Shown piece after piece: positions 32,978-42,509 of a stretch of DNA of 61,200 bases. The stretch is from Dehalococcoidia bacterium. Its GTDB lineage: Bacteria > Chloroflexota > Dehalococcoidia > E44-bin15. The translations under genes and the position numbers were made by a program. Each line of letters opens with the position of its first letter. Position 1 is the stretch's first letter. Location of the stretch: contig JBAZMV010000008.1 in NCBI GenBank assembly GCA_041649635.1, positions 1 to 61,200 of the forward strand, written 5' to 3'. The notes beneath the pieces were generated by a model that saw only the letters and a list, made by a program, of their open reading frames with translations, was not told where the DNA came from and searched no databases.

Positions 32978-34201
32978 TTAGGGCGTCACGGTCAGTATCT
33001 TGCGCACCTGCTCGGGATATCTGGCTATGAAGCGCAGCTCGTCGTCGGTCAGCGGCTTCTGGGTGTGAGCGCTGGCGAACTGCACCAGCTCCAGTATCTG
33101 TTTGGCGCTCTCGTTATCGGCGAATGTTACGCCTATCTTTTCGTAGACATGCCTGAACCCCGCGACGCCGCCGAACTCGCCGGTTGTGATTACCCTCCCC
33201 GTAGGGATGCGCGTGTCCTCCCCGCGCCCGAGTATCTCATGGTCGAAAAGCTCGTAGTTGCGCCGATCTTTCAGCGCGCCGTCGGCGTGGATACCGGCCT
33301 CGTGTGCGAAGATGTTGGCGCCCACGCCGGGCTGGTTTATCGGTATCGGGATACCGAATGCGTACGAAACGTATTTGGCCAGCTTATCGGCCATCCTGAA
33401 ATCCAGAACGTCGCCGATGGCGTACCGCTGCATGTCCCTGCCGAACTTGAGCGCCAGTATGCAGCTTACCAGGTCAGTCTGCCCGGCCCGCTCGCCCACG
33501 CCGTTCACCGACGTATTGATATAGGCGTCCACTCCGCCGTCTATGGCCGCCGTCGCGCCCGAGACCGCGTTGGCCACCGCCATGCCGAGGTCGTTGTGGC
33601 AGTGCAGCTCGATGGGCATCCCGGCCTTATCGGCAAGTTTCCCGATGCGATCCTGGATTGTCGCCGGCGTGTCATATCCCAGCGTGTCGCAGTACCTGAC
33701 ACGGTCGGCGCCGGCCTCCCTTGCCGCCAGTGCGAACTCGATGAGATATGAGATGTCGGTGCGGGACGCGTCCTCCGCGTTCACCCCGATGGTGCTGACG
33801 CCGTGTCCGCGTGCGCATTGTACGGCATCGACCATTTCACGGATCACGGAATCGCGGTCGAGCTTGCCGTGGAATTTATGCAGTATCATCTGATCGGAGG
33901 TTGAGATGGAGACGTTGAGGTCTTTGACACCCGTGGCGAGAGATGCCTCAACATCGGAGACCATGGCGCGGCACCATCCCTCCAACACAAGGTCGTGAAA
34001 GATGCCTTCCTCCTTCAGCCCCAGGTTCCCCTGAATATAGTTACGCTCGTGTTTTACCGTGGGGAAGGAGAACTCTGATTGATATATTCCCATCTCGGAG
34101 AGATAGAGATTGAGCATGGTCTTCTGAAGCTTGGCCATGATGATGCGGGAGGCCTGGACGGCGTCCCGGTTGGTGACATCGATGAATCTTATCTGAGGCA
34201 T
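32978..34201 (-). CDS. Homocitrate synthase/Re-citrate synthase-like HMGL-family enzyme
   Basis: 407 residues, ATG start. DRE-TIM metallolyase barrel: FIDVTNRDAVQASRI at the N-terminus (family TLRDGEQ), divalent-metal ligands in IELHCHNDLGMAVAN, NTSVNGVGERAGQTDLV, and ANIFAHEAGIHADG. It condenses acetyl-CoA with an oxo acid. The VTNRDxVQ form, in my memory, is shared with Re-citrate synthase of Clostridium kluyveri and Dehalococcoides as well as with homocitrate synthases; it lacks the long C-terminal regulatory domain of LeuA. Single gene; product could be Re-citrate (anaerobic TCA) or homocitrate. Confidence 0.75.
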   Translation of the reverse strand: MPQIRFIDVTNRDAVQASRIIMAKLQKTMLNLYLSEMGIYQSEFSFPTVKHERNYIQGNLGLKEEGIFHDLVLEGWCRAMVSDVEASLATGVKDLNVSISTSDQMILHKFHGKLDRDSVIREMVDAVQCARGHGVSTIGVNAEDASRTDISYLIEFALAAREAGADRVRYCDTLGYDTPATIQDRIGKLADKAGMPIELHCHNDLGMAVANAVSGATAAIDGGVDAYINTSVNGVGERAGQTDLVSCILALKFGRDMQRYAIGDVLDFRMADKLAKYVSYAFGIPIPINQPGVGANIFAHEAGIHADGALKDRRNYELFDHEILGRGEDTRIPTGRVITTGEFGGVAGFRHVYEKIGVTFADNESAKQILELVQFASAHTQKPLTDDELRFIARYPEQVRKILTVTP

Positions 34202-34280
34202 TTGACTCGTTCTCTAACTTGAAACTTAGCGGCAATATATGGTAGCATAAGGTAGGTTTAGATGCAACGCTGAGTGCACC

Positions 34281-34309
34281 TTGACAGATTGTTGCAATAT
34301 ACCTATAAT
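34281..34309 (+). promoter_or_regulatory. Consensus sigma-70 promoter of the yceD-rpmF-fabD genes
   Basis: TTGACA (34281-34286), exactly 17 nt, TATAAT (34304-34309): both boxes perfect. It lies 33 nt before the yceD start. Confidence 0.9.
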
Positions 34310-34342
34310 TAGCAAACTTTAATATTCGTAAGTAAATGGGCC

Positions 34343-34804
34343 ATGATAATCAATGTATCGCAGCTGCTGCAGGAGCATATCGGCTCCACGCGCAGCTACA
34401 AAGTGGATGGTGAGGAGAACTTCCCTTATAAAGGAGAAGTTGTTCTTATCCGTACTGATAAAGGGTTACTTGTGAGAGGCGCTCTCACAACTATGGTTGA
34501 GGTGGTCTGCAGCAGATGCCTCTGCGGCTTCGATCAGGAGCTTTATATTGATTTCGCAGAGGAATTCCTGTCGCAGTGTGAGGAGGGGGACTTCATTATT
34601 GATGAATATCGGCAGATAGATTTGAGCGAGGTGGCGCGTCAGTACACGCTTCTGTCCGAGCCGATGAAGCCATTGTGTCGCGAGGATTGCGCCGGTTTGT
34701 GCCCTCAGTGCGGCAGAAATCTTAATCTCGAGACCTGTGGCTGTGTAAAAGAGATCGATCCTCGCATGGCTATGCTGTCGAGTCTAGTAAAGGATAGGTT
34801 GTAA
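34343..34804 (+). CDS. yceD: YceD/DUF177-family protein
   Basis: 153 residues, ATG start. DUF177 pattern: LVRGALTTMVEVVCSRCLCGF and IDEYRQIDLSEVARQYTLLS, then a Cys-rich end CREDCAGLCPQCGRNLN...CGC. Members accompany rpmF in most bacteria and affect 23S rRNA accumulation. One nucleotide separates its stop from rpmF. Confidence 0.92.
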   Translation: MIINVSQLLQEHIGSTRSYKVDGEENFPYKGEVVLIRTDKGLLVRGALTTMVEVVCSRCLCGFDQELYIDFAEEFLSQCEEGDFIIDEYRQIDLSEVARQYTLLSEPMKPLCREDCAGLCPQCGRNLNLETCGCVKEIDPRMAMLSSLVKDRL

Positions 34805-34805
34805 A

Positions 34806-35000
34806 ATGGTTCCATTACCGAAACACAAAACTCCAAAATCAAAACAGGGTCGCAGGCGCTCTCATCTTGCGTTAAAGGCGACCGCTATCGATTCTTGCCC
34901 CCAGTGCCACAGCCCCAAGAGGGCCCATCACGTTTGCCTTACCTGTGGAACATATGGCGGCAGGGAAGTGATTAAAATAAAGACAAAGAAAAAGGAATAA
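34806..35000 (+). CDS. rpmF: 50S ribosomal protein L32
   Basis: 64 residues, ATG. Canonical bL32: MVPLPKHKTPKSKQGRRRSH, then the zinc ribbon CPQCHSPKRAHHVCLTCGTY and the end YGGREVI. The four-cysteine form is the zinc-binding variant. Sits between yceD and fabD as in many bacteria. Confidence 0.97.
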   Translation: MVPLPKHKTPKSKQGRRRSHLALKATAIDSCPQCHSPKRAHHVCLTCGTYGGREVIKIKTKKKE

Positions 35001-35018
35001 AGCTGGCGGATTAAGTCT

Positions 35019-35960
<942 letters not shown>

Positions 35961-36114
35961 GTTGTTTTTAGATTCAGCACATTTTTGTGTAACTAATCAA
36001 ACAATCGAGCTGAGAGTTGGCGTGGATTCTGGAAAGCCCCCAGTTTTTGAGTGAAGGTTTACTTGTCTTGCCTTGATTTAGTTTATTTGTTAGCTTCGGC
36101 GAAGGTGAAATGAA

Positions 36115-36531
36115 TTGGGAACAAGGAGGAAGGCAAGGGTTAGGGCGCTTCAAGCGCTATTTGAAATAGACTCTGTCGGACATGATCAGGCTGAGGTGCT
36201 GGGACGGCAGGCGGAAGAAGATACGCTCGAAGAGGAATCAGTCGCGTTTACGAATGATCTGGTGGAGGGAGTTCTGGGGAATGAGGAGGAGATTGACAAG
36301 GTAATAGAGCGGTATGCCCCGGCTTGGCCAGTGGCGCAGATGGCTCTTATAGATAGAAACATATTAAGGCTTGCCATCTTCGAAATTTTGTTTAATAATA
36401 AAGTACCAGTCAAGGTTGTAATAAATGAGGCGGTGGAGCTCGCCAAGATGTTTGGCGGAGATAACACGCCGAAGTTCATAAACGGGGTTTTGGGAACCGT
36501 AAGCGCCCAGTCGGGAAAAAAGAGGAGGTGA
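36115..36531 (+). CDS. nusB: Transcription antitermination protein NusB
   Basis: 138 residues, TTG start (AAGGTG eight bases upstream). NusB fold: RRKARVRALQALFEID at the N-terminus, ALIDRNILRLAIFEIL, and PVKVVINEAVELAKMFGGDN, GDNTPKFINGVL at the C-terminus. Binds boxA RNA with NusE in rRNA antitermination. The 154 nt before it hold no gene; its stop codon overlaps the acpP ribosome site. Confidence 0.95.
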   Translation: MGTRRKARVRALQALFEIDSVGHDQAEVLGRQAEEDTLEEESVAFTNDLVEGVLGNEEEIDKVIERYAPAWPVAQMALIDRNILRLAIFEILFNNKVPVKVVINEAVELAKMFGGDNTPKFINGVLGTVSAQSGKKRR

Positions 36532-36535
36532 TACA

Positions 36536-36796
36536 GTGGCCACAGTCCTAGAGAGACTGAAAAAAATCGTAGTTGAGCAATTAGGAGTCGAGGAAGATCA
36601 GGTAGTGCCTAAGGCTTCTTTCGTCGACGATTTGAATGCGGATTCGCTGGATCTGGTTGAGTTGATTATGGCTATGGAGGAGGAATTCAGCGACGGTAGC
36701 AAGCAGATAAGGATACCGGACAAGGATGCCGAGAACATCAAGACGATACAGGATGCTATAGATTACATCAAAGACTTGGGGATAGAGGATAAATAG
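36536..36796 (+). CDS. acpP: Acyl carrier protein
   Basis: 86 residues, GTG start with GAGGAGGTG upstream. ACP four-helix pattern with the phosphopantetheine Ser in LNADSLDLVELIMAMEEEF, acidic throughout. Follows nusB by 4 nt. Confidence 0.96.
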   Translation: MATVLERLKKIVVEQLGVEEDQVVPKASFVDDLNADSLDLVELIMAMEEEFSDGSKQIRIPDKDAENIKTIQDAIDYIKDLGIEDK

Positions 36797-36820
36797 CAAT
36801 CATATTTCTTCATCATAGTC

Positions 36821-37744
36821 TTAAGAACTTAAAAATTTCTCCGCGGATATCGCCGCGGTAGCTCCGTCGCCGGCGGCGGTGATGACCTGTCGCGATGAAT
36901 TCTTGCGAATGTCGCCCGCCGCAAACACGCCCTTCACCTGTGTCTCCATTCGTTCGTCTGTGATGATAAATCCCTCTTTATCCATCGGGATTTGTTCTTT
37001 TAAGTAACCGGTGTTGGGAACCTGGCCTACATAAACGAAAACGCCGTCCACGGCAATTTCTTTCGTTCCTCCCGTCTTAACATTTCGTACTAACAATTGG
37101 GATACCTTATCGCTTCCTTTGATCTCTTCAACAACCGTATCCCATACCGGCTCGATTTTTTTATGGGAAAGAGCCCTCTCCTGCGCCGTCTTGGAAGCGC
37201 GCAACTGATTGCGACGGTGAATGATAAATACCTTTGATGCGAACCTGGTGAGGAAAACGGCTTCTTCTACCGCCGCGTCGCCTCCTCCCACCACAGCGAC
37301 GACGCGGTCTTTGAACAACGCTCCGTCGCAGGTGGCGCAATATGAAACACCCCGGTTAGCGAAGATATCCTCCCCCGGGACTCCGAGCCACTTTCGCTCG
37401 GCGCCGCTTGCGATGATAACAGCTCTTGCGGAGAGATCGCCTTCCGTCGTTTTTATGTTCTTAGGGTCATTCAGCAGGTCGACGCTGGTGACTTCGGCGG
37501 ACAGCGTTTCAAGGCCGAACTTCGATGCCTGCTGGTACATCCGCTCTCCTATGTCGAAACCGGATATACCCTCGGGGAATCCGGGATAGTTCTCCACCAG
37601 CTCAGCGCTAGCGATGAGCCCGCCGAACATCGCCTTCTCTATTAACATGGTTCGCAGTCTGGCACGGGCAGCATATATACCTGCGCTCAGACCCGCGGGG
37701 CCCCCGCCGATTATTAACACATCGTAGTTTGTATTCATCGTCAT
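36821..37744 (-). CDS. trxB: Thioredoxin-disulfide reductase
   Basis: 307 residues; ATG 37744 or ATG two codons in. FAD-binding DVLIIGGGPAGLSAGIYAARA, redox-active SYCATCDGALF (CxxC), NADPH-binding AVVGGGDAAVEEAVFL, and VFAAGDIRKNSSRQV. Reduces the thioredoxin encoded 22 nt upstream; last of a five-gene operon. Confidence 0.96.
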   Translation of the reverse strand: MTMNTNYDVLIIGGGPAGLSAGIYAARARLRTMLIEKAMFGGLIASAELVENYPGFPEGISGFDIGERMYQQASKFGLETLSAEVTSVDLLNDPKNIKTTEGDLSARAVIIASGAERKWLGVPGEDIFANRGVSYCATCDGALFKDRVVAVVGGGDAAVEEAVFLTRFASKVFIIHRRNQLRASKTAQERALSHKKIEPVWDTVVEEIKGSDKVSQLLVRNVKTGGTKEIAVDGVFVYVGQVPNTGYLKEQIPMDKEGFIITDERMETQVKGVFAAGDIRKNSSRQVITAAGDGATAAISAEKFLSS

Positions 37745-37766
37745 TGAACGTAGAGGAGCCTGTATT

Positions 37767-38090
37767 TTATATAACTTCGTCGATTACCTTTTTTAGCTCG
37801 GCTTTCGGCTTATATCCGACCATCGACTGCACCGGCTCTCCGTTCTTGAAGATGAGCATGGTCGGAATAGCGGAGACGCCGTATTTGCTCGCATTTTGAG
37901 GGGCCTCGTCAACGTTCAGCTTGGCAATCACTATCTTTTCGTTATAATCTTTGGCCAGCTCGTCTAGAATGGGGGCCACCGCCTTGCACGGGCCGCACCA
38001 CGGCGCCCAGAAATCTACAAGCACCGGCGTTTTAGATTTAATAACCGTCTCGTCAAAATTGCTGTCGTCGATATGAACCGGTTTCGTCAT
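37767..38090 (-). CDS. trxA: Thioredoxin
   Basis: 107 residues, ATG with GGAAGG upstream. Active site VDFWAPWCGPCKAVAPIL, conserved cis-Pro in AIPTMLIFKNG. Partner of trxB next in the operon; 15 nt after plsX. Confidence 0.96.
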   Translation of the reverse strand: MTKPVHIDDSNFDETVIKSKTPVLVDFWAPWCGPCKAVAPILDELAKDYNEKIVIAKLNVDEAPQNASKYGVSAIPTMLIFKNGEPVQSMVGYKPKAELKKVIDEVI

Positions 38091-38105
38091 AGCTGTATCC
38101 TTCCT

Positions 38106-39080
38106 TTAAGTTATTCCCTTTCTAATCGCATCGACTATGTCCTGTTCCACGGCCCGCTTGGCGATAAACAGGGCGCTGCCGATAGCCTTGGCATTGCTGC
38201 GACCGTGTCCGATAATGACATTCCCGTTCACGCCGAGAAGGGGAGCCCCGCCGTATTCGGAGTAATCAACCGAGTTGAAGGCGTTTTTAAGGGCGGGTTT
38301 TAATATGAGTGCGACAATCTTTAAATAAGGCCGGCTTGATAGCGCCTGCTTGACCGCCTGAACAATGACAGAGCCTATGCCTTCGCCCACCTTGATTAAT
38401 ATATTGCCGGTGAATCCGTCGGTGACAACTACATCCGTTCTGTTGTATGGAAGGTTGTTTCCTTCGATATTGCCGACGAAGTTCAAATTTGTGGCCCGAA
38501 GCAACTTATTCGCTTCGCATACAATGCTGTTTCCCTTGATATCCTCCTCCCCGTTTGAGAGCAATCCCACCCTGGGCTTTTCCACCCCGAAAATCTTCTC
38601 CATATACACGCTGCCCATCTGAGCGAACTGTACCAGGTAGCTAGGCTTACAATTTGCGTTGGCGCCGACATCGAGGAGAAGGATAGGGCTTGATGGCAGT
38701 GTGATGAAGATGCTCAATGCGGGGCGCTCTATCCCTTCGATGCGCCCGAGTATCAACGTGGCGGCGGTAGCTACAGCTCCGGTGTTACCCGCCGATACGA
38801 AGGCGTCAACCTCTTTGTTCTTAAGCAGTCTCATGCCGACCGATATGGATGAATCGCGTTTATCCCGCATAACCTCGCTGGGGTTATCTTTCATCTCGAT
38901 TACCTGATTCGCTTCGACGATTGGGAGATTGTAGCTGTGTTTCTTCAACTCCGCCTCGATCACTTCCTTTTTGCCCACAAGTACAATCTCGATCGAATGT
39001 TCTCTGGCGGCGGCTATCGCGCCCTCAACTTCGGCGGTGGGGGAATGTTCACTCCCCATGGCATCCAGAGCGATTTTCAT
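38106..39080 (-). CDS. plsX: Phosphate acyltransferase PlsX
   Basis: 324 residues, ATG. MKIALDAMGSEHSPTAEVEG, DNPSEVMRDKRDSSISVGM, VSAGNTGAVATAATLILGRI and VVVTDGFTGNILIKVGEG. Converts acyl-ACP to acyl-phosphate for phospholipid synthesis. In most bacteria plsX follows rpmF; here it is on the opposite strand about 3 kb away, in an operon with a BadF-type ATPase, with which it overlaps by 4 nt (ATGA). Confidence 0.96.
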   Translation of the reverse strand: MKIALDAMGSEHSPTAEVEGAIAAAREHSIEIVLVGKKEVIEAELKKHSYNLPIVEANQVIEMKDNPSEVMRDKRDSSISVGMRLLKNKEVDAFVSAGNTGAVATAATLILGRIEGIERPALSIFITLPSSPILLLDVGANANCKPSYLVQFAQMGSVYMEKIFGVEKPRVGLLSNGEEDIKGNSIVCEANKLLRATNLNFVGNIEGNNLPYNRTDVVVTDGFTGNILIKVGEGIGSVIVQAVKQALSSRPYLKIVALILKPALKNAFNSVDYSEYGGAPLLGVNGNVIIGHGRSNAKAIGSALFIAKRAVEQDIVDAIRKGIT

Positions 39081-40051
39081 ATATTTCTATCCTCTTCTTC
39101 CCATATGTCGCATTGACCGCCCCATCTGGCTATGACCTTGTCGTCGCGGAGCACCTGCGATATCTCACACAGGGAGTCGCATCTACTGCACTCAAAAGAT
39201 GAAGCGCTTAGAGCGGCATCTGCGATGTCGAACCCGTTAAAAGAAGTCGTTATATCCCTCGACTTGAATTCTTCATGTACAACAAGCGCCGCGCCGATGG
39301 CCCCGGTGATGCCGGGGTAAGGCGGCACGACCACGGACATATCTAGCGCTTCCTCGATGGCTGTTATCATGCCCCGGTTCAAGGCTACGCCCCCCTGGAA
39401 TACTACAGGGGTCCTGATTTCCTTACCTGTCGCTATATTACTTAAATAATTTCGCGCCAGCGCCCGGCAAAGGCCTTTTATGATATCGGGTCGCCTGTGG
39501 CCCATTTGCTGCTTGTGTATCATGTCCGTCTCGGCGAAAACGGCGCATCTTCCGGCTATCTGTACCGGCCTTGTGCTCTTAAGCGCCTCTGCGCCGAAAT
39601 CTTCGATTTGCATGTTCATGCGCTGCGCCTGCTGATCCAGGAAGCTCCCCGTGCCGGCGGCGCAAACCGTGTTCATCCCCATATCGGCGACGGCACCGTC
39701 CCTGATTATGATTATCTTGGAATCCTGCCCGCCGATCTCGATCACCGTCGCTGCGTCCGGGATAAAGTGTAGTGCCGCCGCGGCCTGGCACGAGATCTCG
39801 TTTTTCACCAGGTCGGCGTTCACCAGCACTCCGGCCAGGTAGCGCGCGCTGCCGGTCGTAGCTACGCCTGCGATTCGCATGTCGCTTGAGACGGCGGTCG
39901 ACAGCTCTTTGAGGCCGCGCTGTATCGATACAATGGGCTGGCCCTCGGTGCGAAGATATAGAGAGGTAACCAGTTCGTCTTTGTCGTTAAGGACAGCGAA
40001 CTTAGTGCTCACCGAGCCCACATCTATTCCTATGTAGATATTATCCGGCAC
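39077..40051 (-). CDS. BadF/BadG/HgdC-type ATPase (acyl-CoA dehydratase activase family)
   Basis: 324 residues from GTG 40051, preceded by AAGGA; the frame extends 30 nt to a TTG without a ribosome site. ASKHA ATPase: YIGIDVGSVSTKFAVL (phosphate 1), ATTGSARYLAG, NTVCAAGTGSFLDQQAQRM with one cluster Cys, AGRCAVFAETDMIHKQQMG with the other, and VVFQGGVALNRGM. HgdC-type activases drive an electron into 2-hydroxyacyl-CoA dehydratases or benzoyl-CoA reductases; no such enzyme is adjacent. The C-terminus adds CSRCDSLCE and GGQCDIW, a cysteine module seen in larger activase fusions. Confidence 0.87.
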   Translation of the reverse strand: MPDNIYIGIDVGSVSTKFAVLNDKDELVTSLYLRTEGQPIVSIQRGLKELSTAVSSDMRIAGVATTGSARYLAGVLVNADLVKNEISCQAAAALHFIPDAATVIEIGGQDSKIIIIRDGAVADMGMNTVCAAGTGSFLDQQAQRMNMQIEDFGAEALKSTRPVQIAGRCAVFAETDMIHKQQMGHRRPDIIKGLCRALARNYLSNIATGKEIRTPVVFQGGVALNRGMITAIEEALDMSVVVPPYPGITGAIGAALVVHEEFKSRDITTSFNGFDIADAALSASSFECSRCDSLCEISQVLRDDKVIARWGGQCDIWEEEDRNI

Positions 40052-41219
40052 TGGTGAATTCCTTTTTGATATTCGCAACAAGCTTCTTATCCGCCAGCAG
40101 GTCGACGGCTGTCATCCCCATAGCCTTAGCCCCGTCCAGCAGCCCGCGGTTGCCTTCGGCTGAAACAGCCGCGTCGCGGAACTCGGGAGAATGGAGCCCT
40201 ATGTTGCGTGGTACAATCGCAACTTCAGGGTGTATCGTCGGCACCACCGCGCTCACGTTCCCGACATCGCTTGAGCCGGAGGCCTTTTCAGGAATCGGCT
40301 CCGGGTCGCGGCCGACGGCGCGCATGTTGGCGGCCATAACGCCGGCCAGCGTCGTGTTGACTAAAATCGGTGAATAGTAATCCTTCCAGGCGTATTTGAG
40401 CCTGGCCCCCGTGGCCTTGGCGGCGGCCTGGAAGCATTTGAGCACCTTGCCCTTCAGTTCTTCAATATAGGCCTCGTCTATGGCGCGCACGAGGAAGATG
40501 CCAGCCGTGTGATCCGGCACGACGTTCGGCGCATCGCCGCCCTTGGTGATTATGCCGTGTACGCGCGCCCGTTCCCTGATGTGCTGGCGCAGCGAGTTTA
40601 TGCCGTTGAATGACAGTATCATGGACTCGAGGGCGTTGATGCCTTCCTCTGGCCGTGCGGCGGCGTGGGCTGCTTTGCCGAAGAATTCGACCTCCAGTGT
40701 GACACAGGCAAGCGCCCGTGCGCTGGAGAGGTTGTGGGAGGAGGGGTGAACGATCATAGCGATATCGATATCTTTGAACGCACCGCGTTCTGCCATGATA
40801 ATTTTGCCGCCGAACATCTCCTCCGCAGGCGTTCCTATGACGATCACTCTGCCGCTGTACCTATCGACGGCCTCTTTGGCGGCGACGGCGGCGCCGACCG
40901 CCACTGTGCAGATGATGTTGTGCCCGCAGGCGTGACCTATCTCGGGCAGCGCGTCGTATTCCGCCATTAGCGCTATCGCTGGTTTACCCTTGCCGTATGT
41001 GGCGCGGAAGGCGGTAGGCAGCCGGCAGATGCCGTGCTCGACCTTGAAACCGTTCGTCTCAAGATATTCGCATAGCCACTTCGCGGCCTTGACCTCGTTG
41101 AAGCCGGTCTCAGGGTTGTCGTGAATCTTTTTACTCAGAGCGATAAGCTTGCCGCTCTGAGCGTCGACATTCTTGGTAACAATAGATTTCATCTTCCGGA
41201 TATCCACCTGTGTTCCCAT
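40041..41219 (-). CDS. M20-family metallo-amidohydrolase (AbgB-like)
   Basis: 392 residues, ATG. M20D pattern: IHDNPETGFNEVKAAKWL, metal ligands in GHACGHNIIC, GTPAEEMFGGKIIM, FFGKAAHAAARPEEGINAL and GDAPNVVPDHTAGIFLVRA. Hydrolyses amide bonds of acylated or peptidyl amino acids (relatives cleave p-aminobenzoyl-glutamate or N-acyl amino acids). First gene of the operon with the BadF ATPase, plsX, trxA and trxB, overlapping the next gene by 11 nt. Substrate unknown. Confidence 0.88.
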   Translation of the reverse strand: MGTQVDIRKMKSIVTKNVDAQSGKLIALSKKIHDNPETGFNEVKAAKWLCEYLETNGFKVEHGICRLPTAFRATYGKGKPAIALMAEYDALPEIGHACGHNIICTVAVGAAVAAKEAVDRYSGRVIVIGTPAEEMFGGKIIMAERGAFKDIDIAMIVHPSSHNLSSARALACVTLEVEFFGKAAHAAARPEEGINALESMILSFNGINSLRQHIRERARVHGIITKGGDAPNVVPDHTAGIFLVRAIDEAYIEELKGKVLKCFQAAAKATGARLKYAWKDYYSPILVNTTLAGVMAANMRAVGRDPEPIPEKASGSSDVGNVSAVVPTIHPEVAIVPRNIGLHSPEFRDAAVSAEGNRGLLDGAKAMGMTAVDLLADKKLVANIKKEFTSAG

Positions 41220-41287
41220 ATCGGATATTATAAACCTGAGACGGCCAGGATAACAGTCTCAGGCAAAATTCCATAAAAGAATTAATG

Positions 41288-42406
41288 CTAGCCTTTTAGA
41301 ATCTGCAGACGCCGGGCGAAATCGAACAGGCCTTGCCTTGTGATTATCCCTGCGACCTTACCGTCGATTGAAACTGCCAGGGCTTCATCCTGGCTCCTGG
41401 CGAACTTCTCAAGTACCGAAGACGCTTCGTCCGTCGGGCGGACCGTTTGCATCTGCTCCACCGGCGTCATTATGTTCGCGACGGTGGTGAGACTCCATTG
41501 TCTCTGCGGCACTTTTCTTATCTGCCATAAAGTGAGTATCCCGGCCACCTCGTCGCCGTCCGTTACCAGATAAAGATTGTGCGGCGATCTGACAAATGCC
41601 CCTTCGACGAGGTCCATGAGGTTTACGTAGCGGGCAAGATGGGGTGCGTCCCGTATAATTACGTCCTGAGCGGTGTATCCTTTGAGGTTCTCGCGCAGCG
41701 CTGTCTGCTGGTAATTGGCCCGGGCCGCGCTGTTCAAAAGGAATCCTATGAAAATAAGCCATATACCTGAAAAGTATCCCCACAGGAAAAATATCAGCAC
41801 TCCGGCCGCGATCATAGCTATCGATATCGCGCTGCCTGCGGTTGTCGCTATCCTGGTGGCCCGGGAGTAGTTGCCCGTAGTCATCCATATCACGGCGCGC
41901 AGTACGCGGCCGCCGTCGAGCGGGAAGCCGGGGATCATGTTAAACGCGGCCAGGATCAGGTTCACGAAGGACAGGTACCCCGTCAGCGCAAACAGATAAT
42001 CATTCCAGCCGTTGCACAGGTATGCGATGCCGTAGAATATCCCGGCCAGCAGCAGGCTGCTTACGGGGCCGGCGATGGAGATCAACAGTTCTGTTTTTGG
42101 CTGTGCCGCCTCTTTATCAATTTGCGCTACTCCCCCGAATATGAAAAGCGTGATGCTTTTTACCGGGATGCCCTTCTTCCTGCTCACAATCGAGTGTGAC
42201 AGTTCATGCACCAATACCGATCCGAACAGCAGCAGTACGATAGTAACCCCGATTGTCCAGTGATGGAATGCGTCCCAATCGGGATAGGCGCCGGGCAGGA
42301 ATGAGGTGGACAGCAGTACGGCAAAGAGGATGAAGCCAAGGAACCAGCTGAAATCCACCATCACGGGGATTCCGAAGATTTTACCTATTCGAAAAGACTT
42401 GCCCAA
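41288..42406 (-). CDS. Site-2-protease-type M50 zinc metalloprotease with CBS domains
   Basis: 372 residues from TTG 42406, with GAGGA seven bases upstream; a TTG 15 nt further out also opens the frame. Six or so membrane helices. Zinc ligands in VLVHELSHSIVSRKKG and the Asp in NMIPGFPLDGGRVLRAV, both intact. Residues about 245-365 form a CBS pair (TPVEQMQTVRPTDEASSVL, IDGKVAGIITRQGLFDF). The family cleaves transmembrane substrates; CBS domains may sense nucleotides. Single gene. Confidence 0.9.
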   Translation of the reverse strand: MGKSFRIGKIFGIPVMVDFSWFLGFILFAVLLSTSFLPGAYPDWDAFHHWTIGVTIVLLLFGSVLVHELSHSIVSRKKGIPVKSITLFIFGGVAQIDKEAAQPKTELLISIAGPVSSLLLAGIFYGIAYLCNGWNDYLFALTGYLSFVNLILAAFNMIPGFPLDGGRVLRAVIWMTTGNYSRATRIATTAGSAISIAMIAAGVLIFFLWGYFSGIWLIFIGFLLNSAARANYQQTALRENLKGYTAQDVIIRDAPHLARYVNLMDLVEGAFVRSPHNLYLVTDGDEVAGILTLWQIRKVPQRQWSLTTVANIMTPVEQMQTVRPTDEASSVLEKFARSQDEALAVSIDGKVAGIITRQGLFDFARRLQILKG

Positions 42407-42509
42407 TAGTTGTCCTCGCAATTAGAGTGGAATGCTCTCATTATCATAACATAGTATCTGTATGAAGCAGGTGTCGGGATTATTGTCGGAGATCAATCGG
42501 CGCCGCTGT

